The position numbers and the translations under genes are program-made. From an uncultured Bacillota bacterium (lineage in GTDB: Bacteria; Bacillota; Clostridia; Caldicoprobacterales; UBA3941): a stretch of DNA of 11,177 nt. The stretch covers positions 1 to 11,177 of the forward strand of contig CALGOY010000025.1 in the NCBI GenBank assembly GCA_937960725.1, read 5' to 3'. Positions 1 to 7,154 of the stretch are shown in pieces. A model generated the notes under the pieces. The model did no database searches. It was not told the DNA's origin and worked only from the letters and a program-made list of their open reading frames with translations. Within the stretch, counting starts at the first letter, position 1. Each line of letters starts with the position of its first letter.

Positions 1-1760
<1,760 letters not shown>

Positions 1761-1856
1761 AATGGTCCACCTATCCTTTTATATAAAATTATTTCAAATT
1801 ATATCTATTCTATATAATTATAGCCTATTTTGCAAAAATCTAAAAGATTTAATTGG
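1761..1856 (-). promoter_or_regulatory. AT-rich recF-remB spacer with possible remB-gyrB promoter
   Basis: This 96-base spacer is very AT-rich. On the minus strand it holds two perfect TATAAT hexamers (plus-strand ATTATA at 1817-1822 and 1798-1803), either of which could be the -10 element of a promoter for remB and gyrB. Neither has a convincing -35 element at 16-18 bases, so this is a weak call. Gyrase genes often need expression apart from the dnaA operon, which makes an internal promoter reasonable. A short AT-only hairpin (AAATCT/AGATTT, 1836-1850) follows the recF stop, but it is too weak to call a terminator. Confidence 0.3.
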
Positions 1857-2990
1857 TTATGGCTGCTTTCCACAGCATTTTGATGCAGTTCCTTTATTTA
1901 TCTCATACAGTTCAACATTCTGCATATTTATACCTGGAAGGTTTATCAGCTCTGTGGTTGTAATGAAGGTTTGCACCCTATCTAAATAAGATAAGAGCAT
2001 CTTCTGCCGAAAATTATCTAATTCCGACATCACATCATCTAAAAGCAATATTGGATACTCCCCTGTTTCCCTATACATAAGTTCTATCTCTGAAAGTTTG
2101 AGCGATAAAACTGCAGTTCTCTGTTGGCCTTGGGATCCAAAAGTTTTTAGGTCGACTCCATTTATATTGATCTGCATATCATCCCTATGGCAGCCTTTGC
2201 TAGTACTCCCTCTCTTTATATCCTCCTCTTCATTCTTTTGAAGGGTTTCTAAGAAAATTTCCGCAATTTTATTCATATCTTCGGTATCAAAAGAAATAGA
2301 GGGGTTGTACCACACCTCTAACTCCTCGCTGCCTGCAGATATCTCTCTGTGTATCTGTTTTGAAATATGATATAGCGAATCAATAAAAAATTTCCGCTGC
2401 AACATAATATAAGCGCTGACTTTTGCCAGTTGCTCGTTCCATATTGGAAGGGTCTTTCTCAAGCTGCTATTTTGCTGTATTTCTTTCAATAGATTATTTC
2501 TCTGCTTTAAAATGCGATTGTGCTGTTGTAGGCTGTAAAAATACCTGGGCCTTACCTGGGATATCTCCATGTCGATAAATCTCCTGCGCTCTCCCGGGCC
2601 GCCCTTGACTAGTTTTAAATCCTCAGGAGAAAACAGTACGCTGTTTAAGTGCCCCATCAGCTCGCCCAGTCTTTGGGCAGGTATTCCATTTATATGGATT
2701 TTTTTCCGGTCCTTTGAATGTAGAAAAAGTTCTATAAGGCTATCTCCTTCTTCTTTAGAGCAGAGAATTTTGACAGACGCCCTGTCCTTGCCCCAAAGGA
2801 TCAGCTCTTTGTCTTTGGAGGTTCGATGGGAGCGGCCCGTGCAGGATAGAAATATAGATTCTAAAATATTGGTTTTCCCTTGAGCATTTCTTCCAAAAAA
2901 AACAACTAAATTAGAGTTGAATTTCAACTCTAATTTAACGTAATTCCTAAAGTTATTAAGACTTAGCTCCTTTAACTGCAATATCTGCAC
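1857..2990 (-). CDS. recF: DNA replication and repair protein RecF
   Basis: RecF is an SMC/ABC-like ATPase that works with RecO and RecR to load RecA at gaps and stalled forks. The 377-residue product has a Walker A motif GRNAQGKT (33-40), an ABC signature SQGQQR (286-291) and a Walker B ILLLDDVMSELD (314-325), all in family order and at family length (about 360-375). The start shown is a GTG at 2988-2990 with GGGGAAGGAA touching it. A TTG three codons later (2979-2981) would put that site at better spacing and give the more usual beginning LQLKELSLNNFRNY, so the true start may be there. The gene overlaps yaaA by 35 bases (26 with the TTG), which suggests coupled translation. Codons 18-28 form a 31-base palindrome followed by eight Ts (see findings). 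The tail after about residue 363 is variable. Confidence 0.95.
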   Translation of the reverse strand: MQILQLKELSLNNFRNYVKLELKFNSNLVVFFGRNAQGKTNILESIFLSCTGRSHRTSKDKELILWGKDRASVKILCSKEEGDSLIELFLHSKDRKKIHINGIPAQRLGELMGHLNSVLFSPEDLKLVKGGPGERRRFIDMEISQVRPRYFYSLQQHNRILKQRNNLLKEIQQNSSLRKTLPIWNEQLAKVSAYIMLQRKFFIDSLYHISKQIHREISAGSEELEVWYNPSISFDTEDMNKIAEIFLETLQKNEEEDIKRGSTSKGCHRDDMQININGVDLKTFGSQGQQRTAVLSLKLSEIELMYRETGEYPILLLDDVMSELDNFRQKMLLSYLDRVQTFITTTELINLPGINMQNVELYEINKGTASKCCGKQP

Positions 2991-3204
2991 TTCCTTCCCC
3001 AGTTACCAGGAATTGCTGATCATCTATCTCTACAATGTCTCCTATGCGAAGTTTTTTGCCTCTCCTAAGTTCGACTTCGCCATTTACCTTTACCTTGCCT
3101 TCTCGTATCAAATGGTTAGCTTCTGCTCCAGTTTCTACTACAGCCGCCCATTTGAGAAATTGGCTTAATTTTATAAATTCTGTAGTAATCGGTATTTTTT
3201 TCAT
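2956..3204 (-). CDS. yaaA: S4-domain RNA-binding protein YaaA/RlbA type
   Basis: A protein of about 82 residues with a single S4 RNA-binding fold: LSQFLKWAAVVETGAEANHL, then REGKVKVNGEVELRRGKKL and GDIVEI, the classic S4 pattern for binding structured RNA. The same small gene sits between dnaN and recF in Bacillus and many Clostridia (yaaA, also called rlbA); a role in ribosome assembly has been suggested for the family, but I cannot show it here. Two ATGs compete. The first (3211-3213) overlaps the dnaN stop as ATGA, but its GGAGG (3214-3218) abuts it with no spacer. The second (3202-3204), preferred here, lies 9 bases from the same GGAGG and begins MKKIPITTEF. The 3' end overlaps recF. Alternative names such as heat-shock Hsp15-like are unlikely because of the length and context. 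Confidence 0.88.
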   Translation of the reverse strand: MKKIPITTEFIKLSQFLKWAAVVETGAEANHLIREGKVKVNGEVELRRGKKLRIGDIVEIDDQQFLVTGEGSADIAVKGAKS

Positions 3205-3209
3205 CCTCT

Positions 3210-4313
3210 TCATCCTCCATATATTCTAACAGGCAGTAAAAGATATGTATAGTTATTCCCCTCTAGAGGCCTAAATACGCAGGGACTGACATTGGTTGTA
3301 AAATCAATACATATCTCCTGATCGTCGATGGCTCGGAGAATATCTAGGAAATATCTAGCGTTGAAAGCTATCGTCAGCTCTTTGCCCTCCATTATTATTG
3401 GCATTTCTTCATAGGCTTGACCGATCTCCGAATTGGATGTGATTACCAGGCGATCTTCTTGTATATTGAGCTTTATTAGATTATTTTTTCCGTCCATAGC
3501 AAGGAGAGAAGCTCTTTCTATACAGTCGGAGAGCAGTTTCACATCTAATTTGATTCTAGTTTTATACTCAGATGGTATTATCTGTTTATAATTAATAAAT
3601 TCCCCATTTAAAAGCCTGGATATAATTCTCGTATAGCCCATATCGACTAAAACATGCTTGACGTCTATGGTTATATTTATTTTTTCGTCTTCATTATCTA
3701 TTATGCGGCTAAGCTCGTTTAGGGTTTTTCCAGGTATTACCACATTTAGGGAATTTTCTCCTGATGTAGTTCCTTTTCGAACAGCTAAGCGATATCCATC
3801 GAGGCATACCATATTTACCTCATTTCCTCCTATTTCAAAAAGCGCACCGGTCAAAATTGGTCTTGTTTCGTCTGTAGCTACTGCAAATATGGTCTGTTGA
3901 ATCATTTGTTTTAGCAGGCCTTGTTCTATTTCGACGGGATCATTTTCTTCAATCCGCTCTAAATCTGGATATTCGTCCGGCTGTATTCCCTGTATTTTAA
4001 ACAATGAGTTTGCGGTTTTTATTTCTACTACAAAGTTATCCACAACTTCGATTTCTATTATAGAATCGGGAAGTTTTCTAATTATATCCCCAAATATGCG
4101 GGAAGGTACAACAACAGAGCCTTCTCTTTCAATATCTGCTTCCATGAAACATTCGATTCCTAAATCCAGATTATTTCCTACCAGTTTGATGATTCCTTTT
4201 GAAGCTTCAATGTATATGCCCTCTAATATGGGGAGGGTGGTTCTGGGTGATATGGCTTTTTGAACTATAGATATATTTTCCGCTAGTTTTTTTTGTGAAC
4301 ACGAGAACTTCAT
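3210..4313 (-). CDS. dnaN: DNA polymerase III beta subunit (sliding clamp)
   Basis: This is the ring-shaped homodimeric clamp that tethers polymerase III and repair enzymes to DNA. The product is 367 residues, the usual family size, and begins MKFSCSQKKLAENISIVQKA. RTTLPILEGIYIEA lies near the start of the first domain, and the protein ends YTYLLLPVRIYGG, matching the conserved clamp C-terminus that helps form the hydrophobic partner-binding pocket. Three clamp domains of about 120 residues fit the length. I chose the ATG at 4311-4313 because GGAGG lies about 7 bases upstream; an in-frame ATG at 4346 would add 11 codons unlike any clamp and would swallow the ribosome binding site. The stop overlaps an upstream ATG of yaaA by four bases. 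A perfect DnaA box lies within the gene (4036-4044). Confidence 0.97.
   Translation of the reverse strand: MKFSCSQKKLAENISIVQKAISPRTTLPILEGIYIEASKGIIKLVGNNLDLGIECFMEADIEREGSVVVPSRIFGDIIRKLPDSIIEIEVVDNFVVEIKTANSLFKIQGIQPDEYPDLERIEENDPVEIEQGLLKQMIQQTIFAVATDETRPILTGALFEIGGNEVNMVCLDGYRLAVRKGTTSGENSLNVVIPGKTLNELSRIIDNEDEKINITIDVKHVLVDMGYTRIISRLLNGEFINYKQIIPSEYKTRIKLDVKLLSDCIERASLLAMDGKNNLIKLNIQEDRLVITSNSEIGQAYEEMPIIMEGKELTIAFNARYFLDILRAIDDQEICIDFTTNVSPCVFRPLEGNNYTYLLLPVRIYGG
4036..4044 (+). promoter_or_regulatory. Perfect DnaA box inside dnaN
   Basis: TTATCCACA matches the DnaA 9-mer consensus exactly, within the dnaN coding sequence about 270 bases from its start and about 310 bases from the DnaA-trio. 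It encodes part of EVVDNFVVE, so codon choice alone could produce it. Confidence 0.45.
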
Positions 4314-4350
4314 AAAATACCTCCTATAGGTTATTGTGTATATCAATAAA

Positions 4351-4381
4351 TAGTAGTAACAGTAGTAGAGGCTGTGAAAAT
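4351..4381 (-). promoter_or_regulatory. Basal unwinding element: DnaA-trios with adjoining box
   Basis: The plus strand reads TAGTAGTAACAGTAGTAG at 4351-4368. Read 3' to 5' from the box side this is GAT-GAT-GAC-AAT-GAT-GAT; five of the six triplets fit the DnaA-trio consensus 3'-(G/A)A(T/A)-5' and one (GAC) deviates. A four-base GC-rich step (4369-4372) separates it from a degenerate DnaA box (minus strand ATTTTCACA, 4373-4381). Established knowledge: DnaA-trios in Bacillus subtilis guide DnaA onto single-stranded DNA during origin opening and lie in this same spacer and orientation. Confidence 0.8.
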
Positions 4382-4385
4382 GTGA

Positions 4386-4391
4386 ATTATA
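4386..4391 (-). promoter_or_regulatory. Possible dnaN promoter -10
   Basis: A perfect TATAAT on the minus strand lies about 70 bases upstream of the dnaN ATG. The -35 region is poor (TCGCAA at 18 bases). It overlaps the degenerate DnaA box at 4381-4389, so DnaA binding could compete with polymerase. dnaN may instead be read only from upstream of dnaA. Confidence 0.35.
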
Positions 4392-4492
4392 TCAAAAAAC
4401 ATGGAAATGTTGCGAAATTAACTGTGGATAAATATTAGGATAAGTTATCGCTATCTCTAATACTTGTCCACATTTATTGCACAAACTAGTTT

Positions 4493-5824
4493 TTAAGCTT
4501 CTTTGATATCGGTTTTTAATTTGTTGATTAGTTTATTTAGCTCTATATCGTCTTCTAATTCATTCGAAATTTTATCGCAGGCATGGATAACGGTTGTATG
4601 ATCTCGTCCCCCGAAAGCCTCTCCGATTTTAGGAAGGGATAGATCTGTCAATTCCCTACAAAGGTACATAGCTATCTGCCTAGGGTATGCTATATTGCGG
4701 CTTCTTTTTTTAGATTTAAAATCGTCCACCTTTAATTTAAAATGAGAAGCAACTACATTCATAATTAGGTCAGCAGTTATAGGTTTCGGGCTATTGTCAG
4801 ATATAATATCTTTTAGGGCTTCTTTGGCGATGGATACATCTAACTTGTTGTTATTGAGGGAAGAGTAGGCCATAACCCGAATTAAAGCTCCCTCTAGCTC
4901 CCGGATATTGGATTCGATTCTTTTAGCGATGAAAAGCAGTACTTCATCATCCACTTCGATGTTTTCTAATTCCGCTTTTTTCCGCAGAATAGCTACCCGT
5001 GTCTCTAGATCTGGAGGTTGGATATCAGCTATTAAACCCCATTCGAAACGGGATCTTAGCCTCTCTTCCAGCGTGGGTATCTCTTTCGGTGGTTTGTCGC
5101 TGGAGATTATAATCTGTTTATTGGCTTCGTAAAGGGCGTTAAAAGTATGGAAAAACTCCTCCTGAGTACTTTCTTTTCCTGCAATAAACTGTATATCGTC
5201 AATTAGCAAGACATCGACGTTGCGGTATCGATTTCTAAATTCTACGTTTTTGTTGGTCTGAATAGAGGTAATCAATTCATTGGTAAACTTTTCAGAAGAA
5301 ACATAAAGAACCTTAGTGGAGGGATTATTAGAGAGAATATAGTGGCCTATGGCGTGCATTAAGTGAGTCTTACCTAAACCTACGCCTCCGTATATAAAAA
5401 GGGGATTATAGGCATTGGCAGGCGCTTCGGCTACAGCTAAGCAAGCAGCGTGGGCAAAGCGGTTGCTATTGCCTATCACAAAGCTGTCAAAGGTGTATTT
5501 AGAATTAAGCATCGTTCCGCTGTCGTTTTGCCAAGGTTCTTTATTGGGGCTGGGATTTAGGTATTCCTCTGCTTCACTGGCCAGTATAAATGTAATTTCA
5601 TAATCTTTGCCTGACACCTGCTTTATACAGTTTGAAATGAGGCTGGTGTACCTAGATTCAAGGATCCCTTTAGTAAAGTCGTTTGGAACACAAAGGTATA
5701 GGCAATCATCTCTTATAACTAGGGGTTCTATAGCCTTTATCCATGTATTAAAGCTTACATCAGTTAGCTCTACTTTTAATAAATTTAATGTTTTTTGCCA
5801 TAGCTCTAGAATCAGATTGTCCAT
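4493..5824 (-). CDS. dnaA: Chromosomal replication initiator protein DnaA
   Basis: DnaA binds the origin boxes as an ATP-driven filament, melts DNA and loads the helicase; it also acts as a transcription factor. The 443-residue protein is of normal length. Domain I (about 1-80) begins [20 protein letters not shown]; the linker domain II is short (about 85-105). The AAA+ domain III has Walker [10 protein letters not shown] (146-154), Walker [10 protein letters not shown] (205-213), sensor I around SSDKPP (241-246), the arginine-finger box RLRSRF (255-260) and sensor [11 protein letters not shown] (306-314). Domain IV carries the box-reading helix-turn-helix with GRDHTTV (406-412) and the basic stretch near [12 protein letters not shown] (375-386). 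The ATG at 5822-5824 has GGGAGG about 8 bases upstream. DnaA boxes flank the gene on both sides, so autoregulation is likely. Confidence 0.98.
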   Translation of the reverse strand: MDNLILELWQKTLNLLKVELTDVSFNTWIKAIEPLVIRDDCLYLCVPNDFTKGILESRYTSLISNCIKQVSGKDYEITFILASEAEEYLNPSPNKEPWQNDSGTMLNSKYTFDSFVIGNSNRFAHAACLAVAEAPANAYNPLFIYGGVGLGKTHLMHAIGHYILSNNPSTKVLYVSSEKFTNELITSIQTNKNVEFRNRYRNVDVLLIDDIQFIAGKESTQEEFFHTFNALYEANKQIIISSDKPPKEIPTLEERLRSRFEWGLIADIQPPDLETRVAILRKKAELENIEVDDEVLLFIAKRIESNIRELEGALIRVMAYSSLNNNKLDVSIAKEALKDIISDNSPKPITADLIMNVVASHFKLKVDDFKSKKRSRNIAYPRQIAMYLCRELTDLSLPKIGEAFGGRDHTTVIHACDKISNELEDDIELNKLINKLKTDIKEA

Positions 5825-5931
5825 GAAGGAAACCTCCCATTAAATACCGTTACAGTACTATTTTTGCCATATTTTTCAATTCTATAAAAAGAATTAAAAA
5901 AATGGGGATAAAATACCACGAAGATGATAAA

Positions 5932-5937
5932 ATTATA
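5932..5937 (-). promoter_or_regulatory. Possible proximal dnaA promoter -10
   Basis: A perfect TATAAT on the minus strand lies about 108 bases upstream of the dnaA ATG. Upstream TTGATA is 20 bases away, too far for a standard promoter, and no better -35 is seen at 16-18 bases. It is a weaker candidate than the site at 6084-6111. Confidence 0.25.
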
Positions 5938-6024
5938 AACAGGGAAATTAATAACAATATCAACAAGTGGAAAAGTGCGATGTTTTCAGCCAAATTTAGA
6001 CCGAATAGGGGAAGAAAGATAGAA

Positions 6025-6057
6025 TTATACACAGGTTTATCCACAGATTGTGTATAA
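6025..6057. promoter_or_regulatory. Triple DnaA-box cluster, outer boxes inverted
   Basis: TTATACACA (6025-6033), TTATCCACA (6037-6045) and TGTGTATAA (6049-6057) are each separated by three bases. The outer two are exact reverse complements, forming an inverted repeat with 9-base arms around a perfect consensus box. Twelve-base periodicity puts the three sites on nearly the same helix face, which favours cooperative DnaA binding. Confidence 0.88.
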
Positions 6058-6083
6058 CTTATAAATTTTTCTACCATTATTAT

Positions 6084-6111
6084 ATTATAGGGCAGAGTTA
6101 TCAACAGACAA
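6084..6111 (-). promoter_or_regulatory. Candidate dnaA promoter with DnaA box in spacer
   Basis: On the minus strand TTGTCT (6106-6111) and TATAAT (6084-6089) are 16 bases apart, giving four of six matches at -35 and six of six at -10. Transcription would start near 6078 and leave a leader of about 250 bases. The box TTATCAACA (6098-6106) lies in the spacer and touches the -35 element, so bound DnaA would block polymerase, consistent with the known autorepression of dnaA. Confidence 0.5.
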
Positions 6112-6131
6112 ATATATAATATCAGATAATC

Positions 6132-6140
6132 TGTGGATAA
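6132..6140 (-). promoter_or_regulatory. Perfect DnaA box upstream of rpmH promoter
   Basis: TGTGGATAA is the exact reverse complement of the consensus TTATCCACA. It lies about 20 bases upstream of the rpmH -35 element. Confidence 0.85.
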
Positions 6141-6160
6141 TCAAGATTTCGTTTAATTTC

Positions 6161-6190
6161 TTGACAGTGGGAATAGAATTCGCTTATAAT
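6161..6190 (+). promoter_or_regulatory. Housekeeping promoter of the rpmH operon
   Basis: TTGACA (6161-6166) and TATAAT (6185-6190) are both perfect hexamers with an 18-base spacer, a strong sigma-A promoter. Transcription should start near 6197, leaving a leader of about 120 bases before rpmH that holds a DnaA box (6217-6225) and a terminator-like hairpin (6256-6276). Confidence 0.88.
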
Positions 6191-6216
6191 ACAAGAAGCG
6201 GACTTTTGATAAATTA

Positions 6217-6225
6217 TGTGGATAA
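6217..6225 (-). promoter_or_regulatory. Perfect DnaA box in the rpmH leader
   Basis: TGTGGATAA (reverse complement of TTATCCACA) lies about 20-28 bases downstream of the predicted rpmH transcription start. Bound DnaA could slow or block early elongation. Confidence 0.8.
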
Positions 6226-6255
6226 AATATCGGTAATCGATGGTTTGCCAGAATC

Positions 6256-6276
6256 CAGCACGAGCCGTGCTGTTTT
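6256..6276 (+). terminator. Terminator-like hairpin in the rpmH leader
   Basis: CAGCACG and CGTGCTG form a perfect 7-base-pair stem with an AGC loop (6256-6272), followed directly by TTTT (6273-6276). It lies between the promoter and the rpmH start. With only four Ts it may be a partial terminator, an attenuator or simply a stable leader hairpin. Confidence 0.45.
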
Positions 6277-6315
6277 CATTAATGAGAATCGGACCGGAAA
6301 GGGGGAGAAAGTAAA

Positions 6316-6450
6316 ATGAAAAGGACATATCAGCCAAAAAAGAGACACAGAAAAAAGGTGCATGGTTTTAGAAAAAGAATGAGTACTAGAAGTGGTAGAC
6401 GAGTCCTCAAGAGGAGGAGGCAAAAAGGTAGAAAGAGATTGACAGCATAG
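6316..6450 (+). CDS. rpmH: 50S ribosomal protein L34
   Basis: A 44-residue, highly basic protein beginning [18 protein letters not shown] and containing [15 protein letters not shown] (21-35), then ending RKRLTA; this is the full length and near-consensus sequence of bacterial L34, a component of the large ribosomal subunit that packs against 23S rRNA. The ATG at 6316 follows a GGGGGAG site (6301-6307) at about 8 bases. It is the first gene of the right arm, transcribed from the consensus promoter at 6161-6190, and is followed at once by a hairpin with a T run. Position next to dnaA and rnpA is the classic arrangement. No oddity is seen in the protein. Confidence 0.97.
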   Translation: MKRTYQPKKRHRKKVHGFRKRMSTRSGRRVLKRRRQKGRKRLTA

Positions 6451-6471
6451 GCCACTTGTAAGTGGCCTTTT
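6449..6471 (+). terminator. Intrinsic terminator between rpmH and rnpA
   Basis: AGGCCACT (6449-6456) pairs with AGTGGCCT (6461-6468) around a TGTA loop, ending in a T run (6468-6471). The stem starts inside the rpmH stop codon. The tail is short, so it probably works as a partial terminator that gives more L34 than RNase P protein, as the two are needed at very different levels. Confidence 0.72.
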
Positions 6472-6490
6472 CTGCCATAATAAAACAAGG

Positions 6491-6508
6491 ATAATCCTGG
6501 GGGATTAT
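6491..6508 (+). promoter_or_regulatory. Hairpin holding the rnpA ribosome binding site
   Basis: ATAATCC (6491-6497) and GGATTAT (6502-6508) form a perfect 7-base-pair stem with a four-base TGGG loop. The GGGGG Shine-Dalgarno core (6499-6503) lies in the loop and the start of the 3' arm, and the GTG start is two bases after the stem. Folding would partly hide the site. Confidence 0.5.
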
Positions 6509-6510
6509 AG

Positions 6511-6873
6511 GTGAAAAAACAGTTTAGACTTAGGAAAAGGCGTGATTTTAGCTATACGTTTAAAAAAGGAAAATCTCTCGCAAATTATTGCTTGGTTTTG
6601 GTGTATAGAAAGACCAATGCTGAAGTGACGAGGGTTGGATTTTCTATTAGTAAAAAGTTTGGAACTGCAGTTAAGAGAAATAGGATCAAGAGGCAGTTGA
6701 GGGAGATATATAGGAGTAAAATGGACAACATAAAGCCAGGTTATGACTTGGTTTTTATCGCTAGGAGAGGCGCAAAAGCTGCTGATTTTCATACCTTAAA
6801 GAAACAGATGGAAAATCTATTAAAAAGGGCAGATTTACTAAAAAATAAAGATGGGGATCAGGATAAAGAATAG
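6511..6873 (+). CDS. rnpA: Ribonuclease P protein component
   Basis: The protein cofactor of RNase P, which helps the catalytic RNA remove the 5' leader of precursor tRNAs. The 120-residue basic product begins MKKQFRLRKRRDFSYTFKKGKS and carries the family's RNR motif VKRNRIKRQLRE (54-65), the main RNA-contacting helix, preceded by RVGFSISKKFGTA (41-53). The end is charged and variable. The start is a GTG, with GGGGG about 7 bases upstream held in a small hairpin. It follows rpmH after a partial terminator and precedes yidD by 15 bases. Length and motifs are normal for the family. Confidence 0.96.
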   Translation: MKKQFRLRKRRDFSYTFKKGKSLANYCLVLVYRKTNAEVTRVGFSISKKFGTAVKRNRIKRQLREIYRSKMDNIKPGYDLVFIARRGAKAADFHTLKKQMENLLKRADLLKNKDGDQDKE

Positions 6874-6888
6874 TAAAGAAAGTTTAAA

Positions 6889-7098
6889 ATGAAAAGGTTA
6901 GCTATATACATAATAAGGCTATATCAGAGGTTTATATCGCCGATATTTCCGAGCTGCTGCCGATTTTATCCTACTTGCTCCGAGTATGCTATTCAGGCGT
7001 TAGAGAAGTATGGTCTACTTAAAGGAATTTACCTGGCTATAAGAAGAGTGCTGAAGTGTCATCCATTCCATCCAGGAGGTTATGATCCTTTGAAGTGA
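6889..7098 (+). CDS. yidD: Membrane protein insertion efficiency factor YidD
   Basis: A 69-residue small protein of the YidD family. The cysteine-rich signature [12 protein letters not shown] (23-34) and the C-terminal HPGGYDP (61-67) are both present and diagnostic; an amphipathic N-terminal helix ([18 protein letters not shown]) fits its peripheral attachment to the inner membrane. The family is thought to help YidC insert proteins, and the gene lies, as usual, between rnpA and yidC. Oddly, the sequence before the ATG (AAAGAAAGTTTAAA) has no good Shine-Dalgarno site, and an in-frame stop 15 bases upstream rules out an earlier start, so low or coupled translation is likely. Confidence 0.94.
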   Translation: MKRLAIYIIRLYQRFISPIFPSCCRFYPTCSEYAIQALEKYGLLKGIYLAIRRVLKCHPFHPGGYDPLK

Positions 7099-7154
7099 TA
7101 GTTTGCGAGAGCTTAAAAAGCAAAAGAAGAGACAGTGACAGGCGGGTGATTTAG

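Larger units (their letters stand above)
4314..4492. other. dnaA-dnaN spacer: oriC sub-region with unwinding element
   Basis: This AT-rich spacer carries DnaA-binding signals. On the minus (dnaA-coding) strand the order is TGTGGACAA (4464-4472, one mismatch), TTATCCACA (4423-4431, perfect), two degenerate tandem boxes (4381-4389, two mismatches; 4373-4381, three mismatches), a GC-rich step GCCT (4369-4372), then DnaA-trios (4351-4368) running toward dnaN. This is the arrangement of the unwinding half of the bipartite Bacillus subtilis oriC. A short palindrome GATAA-G-TTATC lies at 4439-4449, and an AT-rich inverted repeat TTATTG/CAATAA (4331-4349) sits just before the dnaN ribosome binding site. 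No terminator is seen after dnaA, so dnaA and dnaN are probably cotranscribed. Confidence 0.85.
5825..6315. other. oriC main DnaA-box region between dnaA and rpmH
   Basis: A gene-free AT-rich stretch of 491 bases. DnaA boxes seen: TGGGGATAA (5903-5911, minus, one mismatch), TTATACACA (6025-6033), TTATCCACA (6037-6045, perfect), TGTGTATAA (6049-6057, minus), TTATCAACA (6098-6106, one mismatch), TGTGGATAA (6132-6140, minus, perfect) and TGTGGATAA (6217-6225, minus, perfect). A very AT-rich tract (6061-6090, 6111-6130) may melt easily. The region also holds the rpmH promoter and leftward dnaA promoter candidates. The divergent flanking genes and box density identify it as the upstream half of the chromosomal origin; leftward and rightward genes are thus transcribed in the direction of their replication forks. 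Confidence 0.92.

Noticed and set aside
1836-1850. AAATCT/AGATTT hairpin after recF as a terminator
   Set aside because: The stem is six pairs with one GC pair; too weak to call without transcript data.
4314-4346. An 11-codon N-terminal extension of DnaN from an upstream in-frame ATG
   Set aside because: It includes the GGAGG ribosome binding site and lengthens the protein beyond the family N-terminus MKF.
5739-5747. TTATCCATG in dnaA as a further DnaA box
   Set aside because: Two mismatches at the most informative CACA end and located in coding sequence; expected by chance.
5966-5974. AGTGGAAAA as a minus-strand DnaA box
   Set aside because: Two mismatches to the consensus in an AT-rich region; not distinguishable from chance.
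5850-6104. An 84-codon minus-strand reading frame in the origin encoding a hydrophobic, membrane-like peptide
   Set aside because: It would start with TTG, has no ribosome binding site at that start or at the later ATG, covers the DnaA boxes, and its Phe/Leu/Ile-rich product is what a T-rich strand gives by chance.
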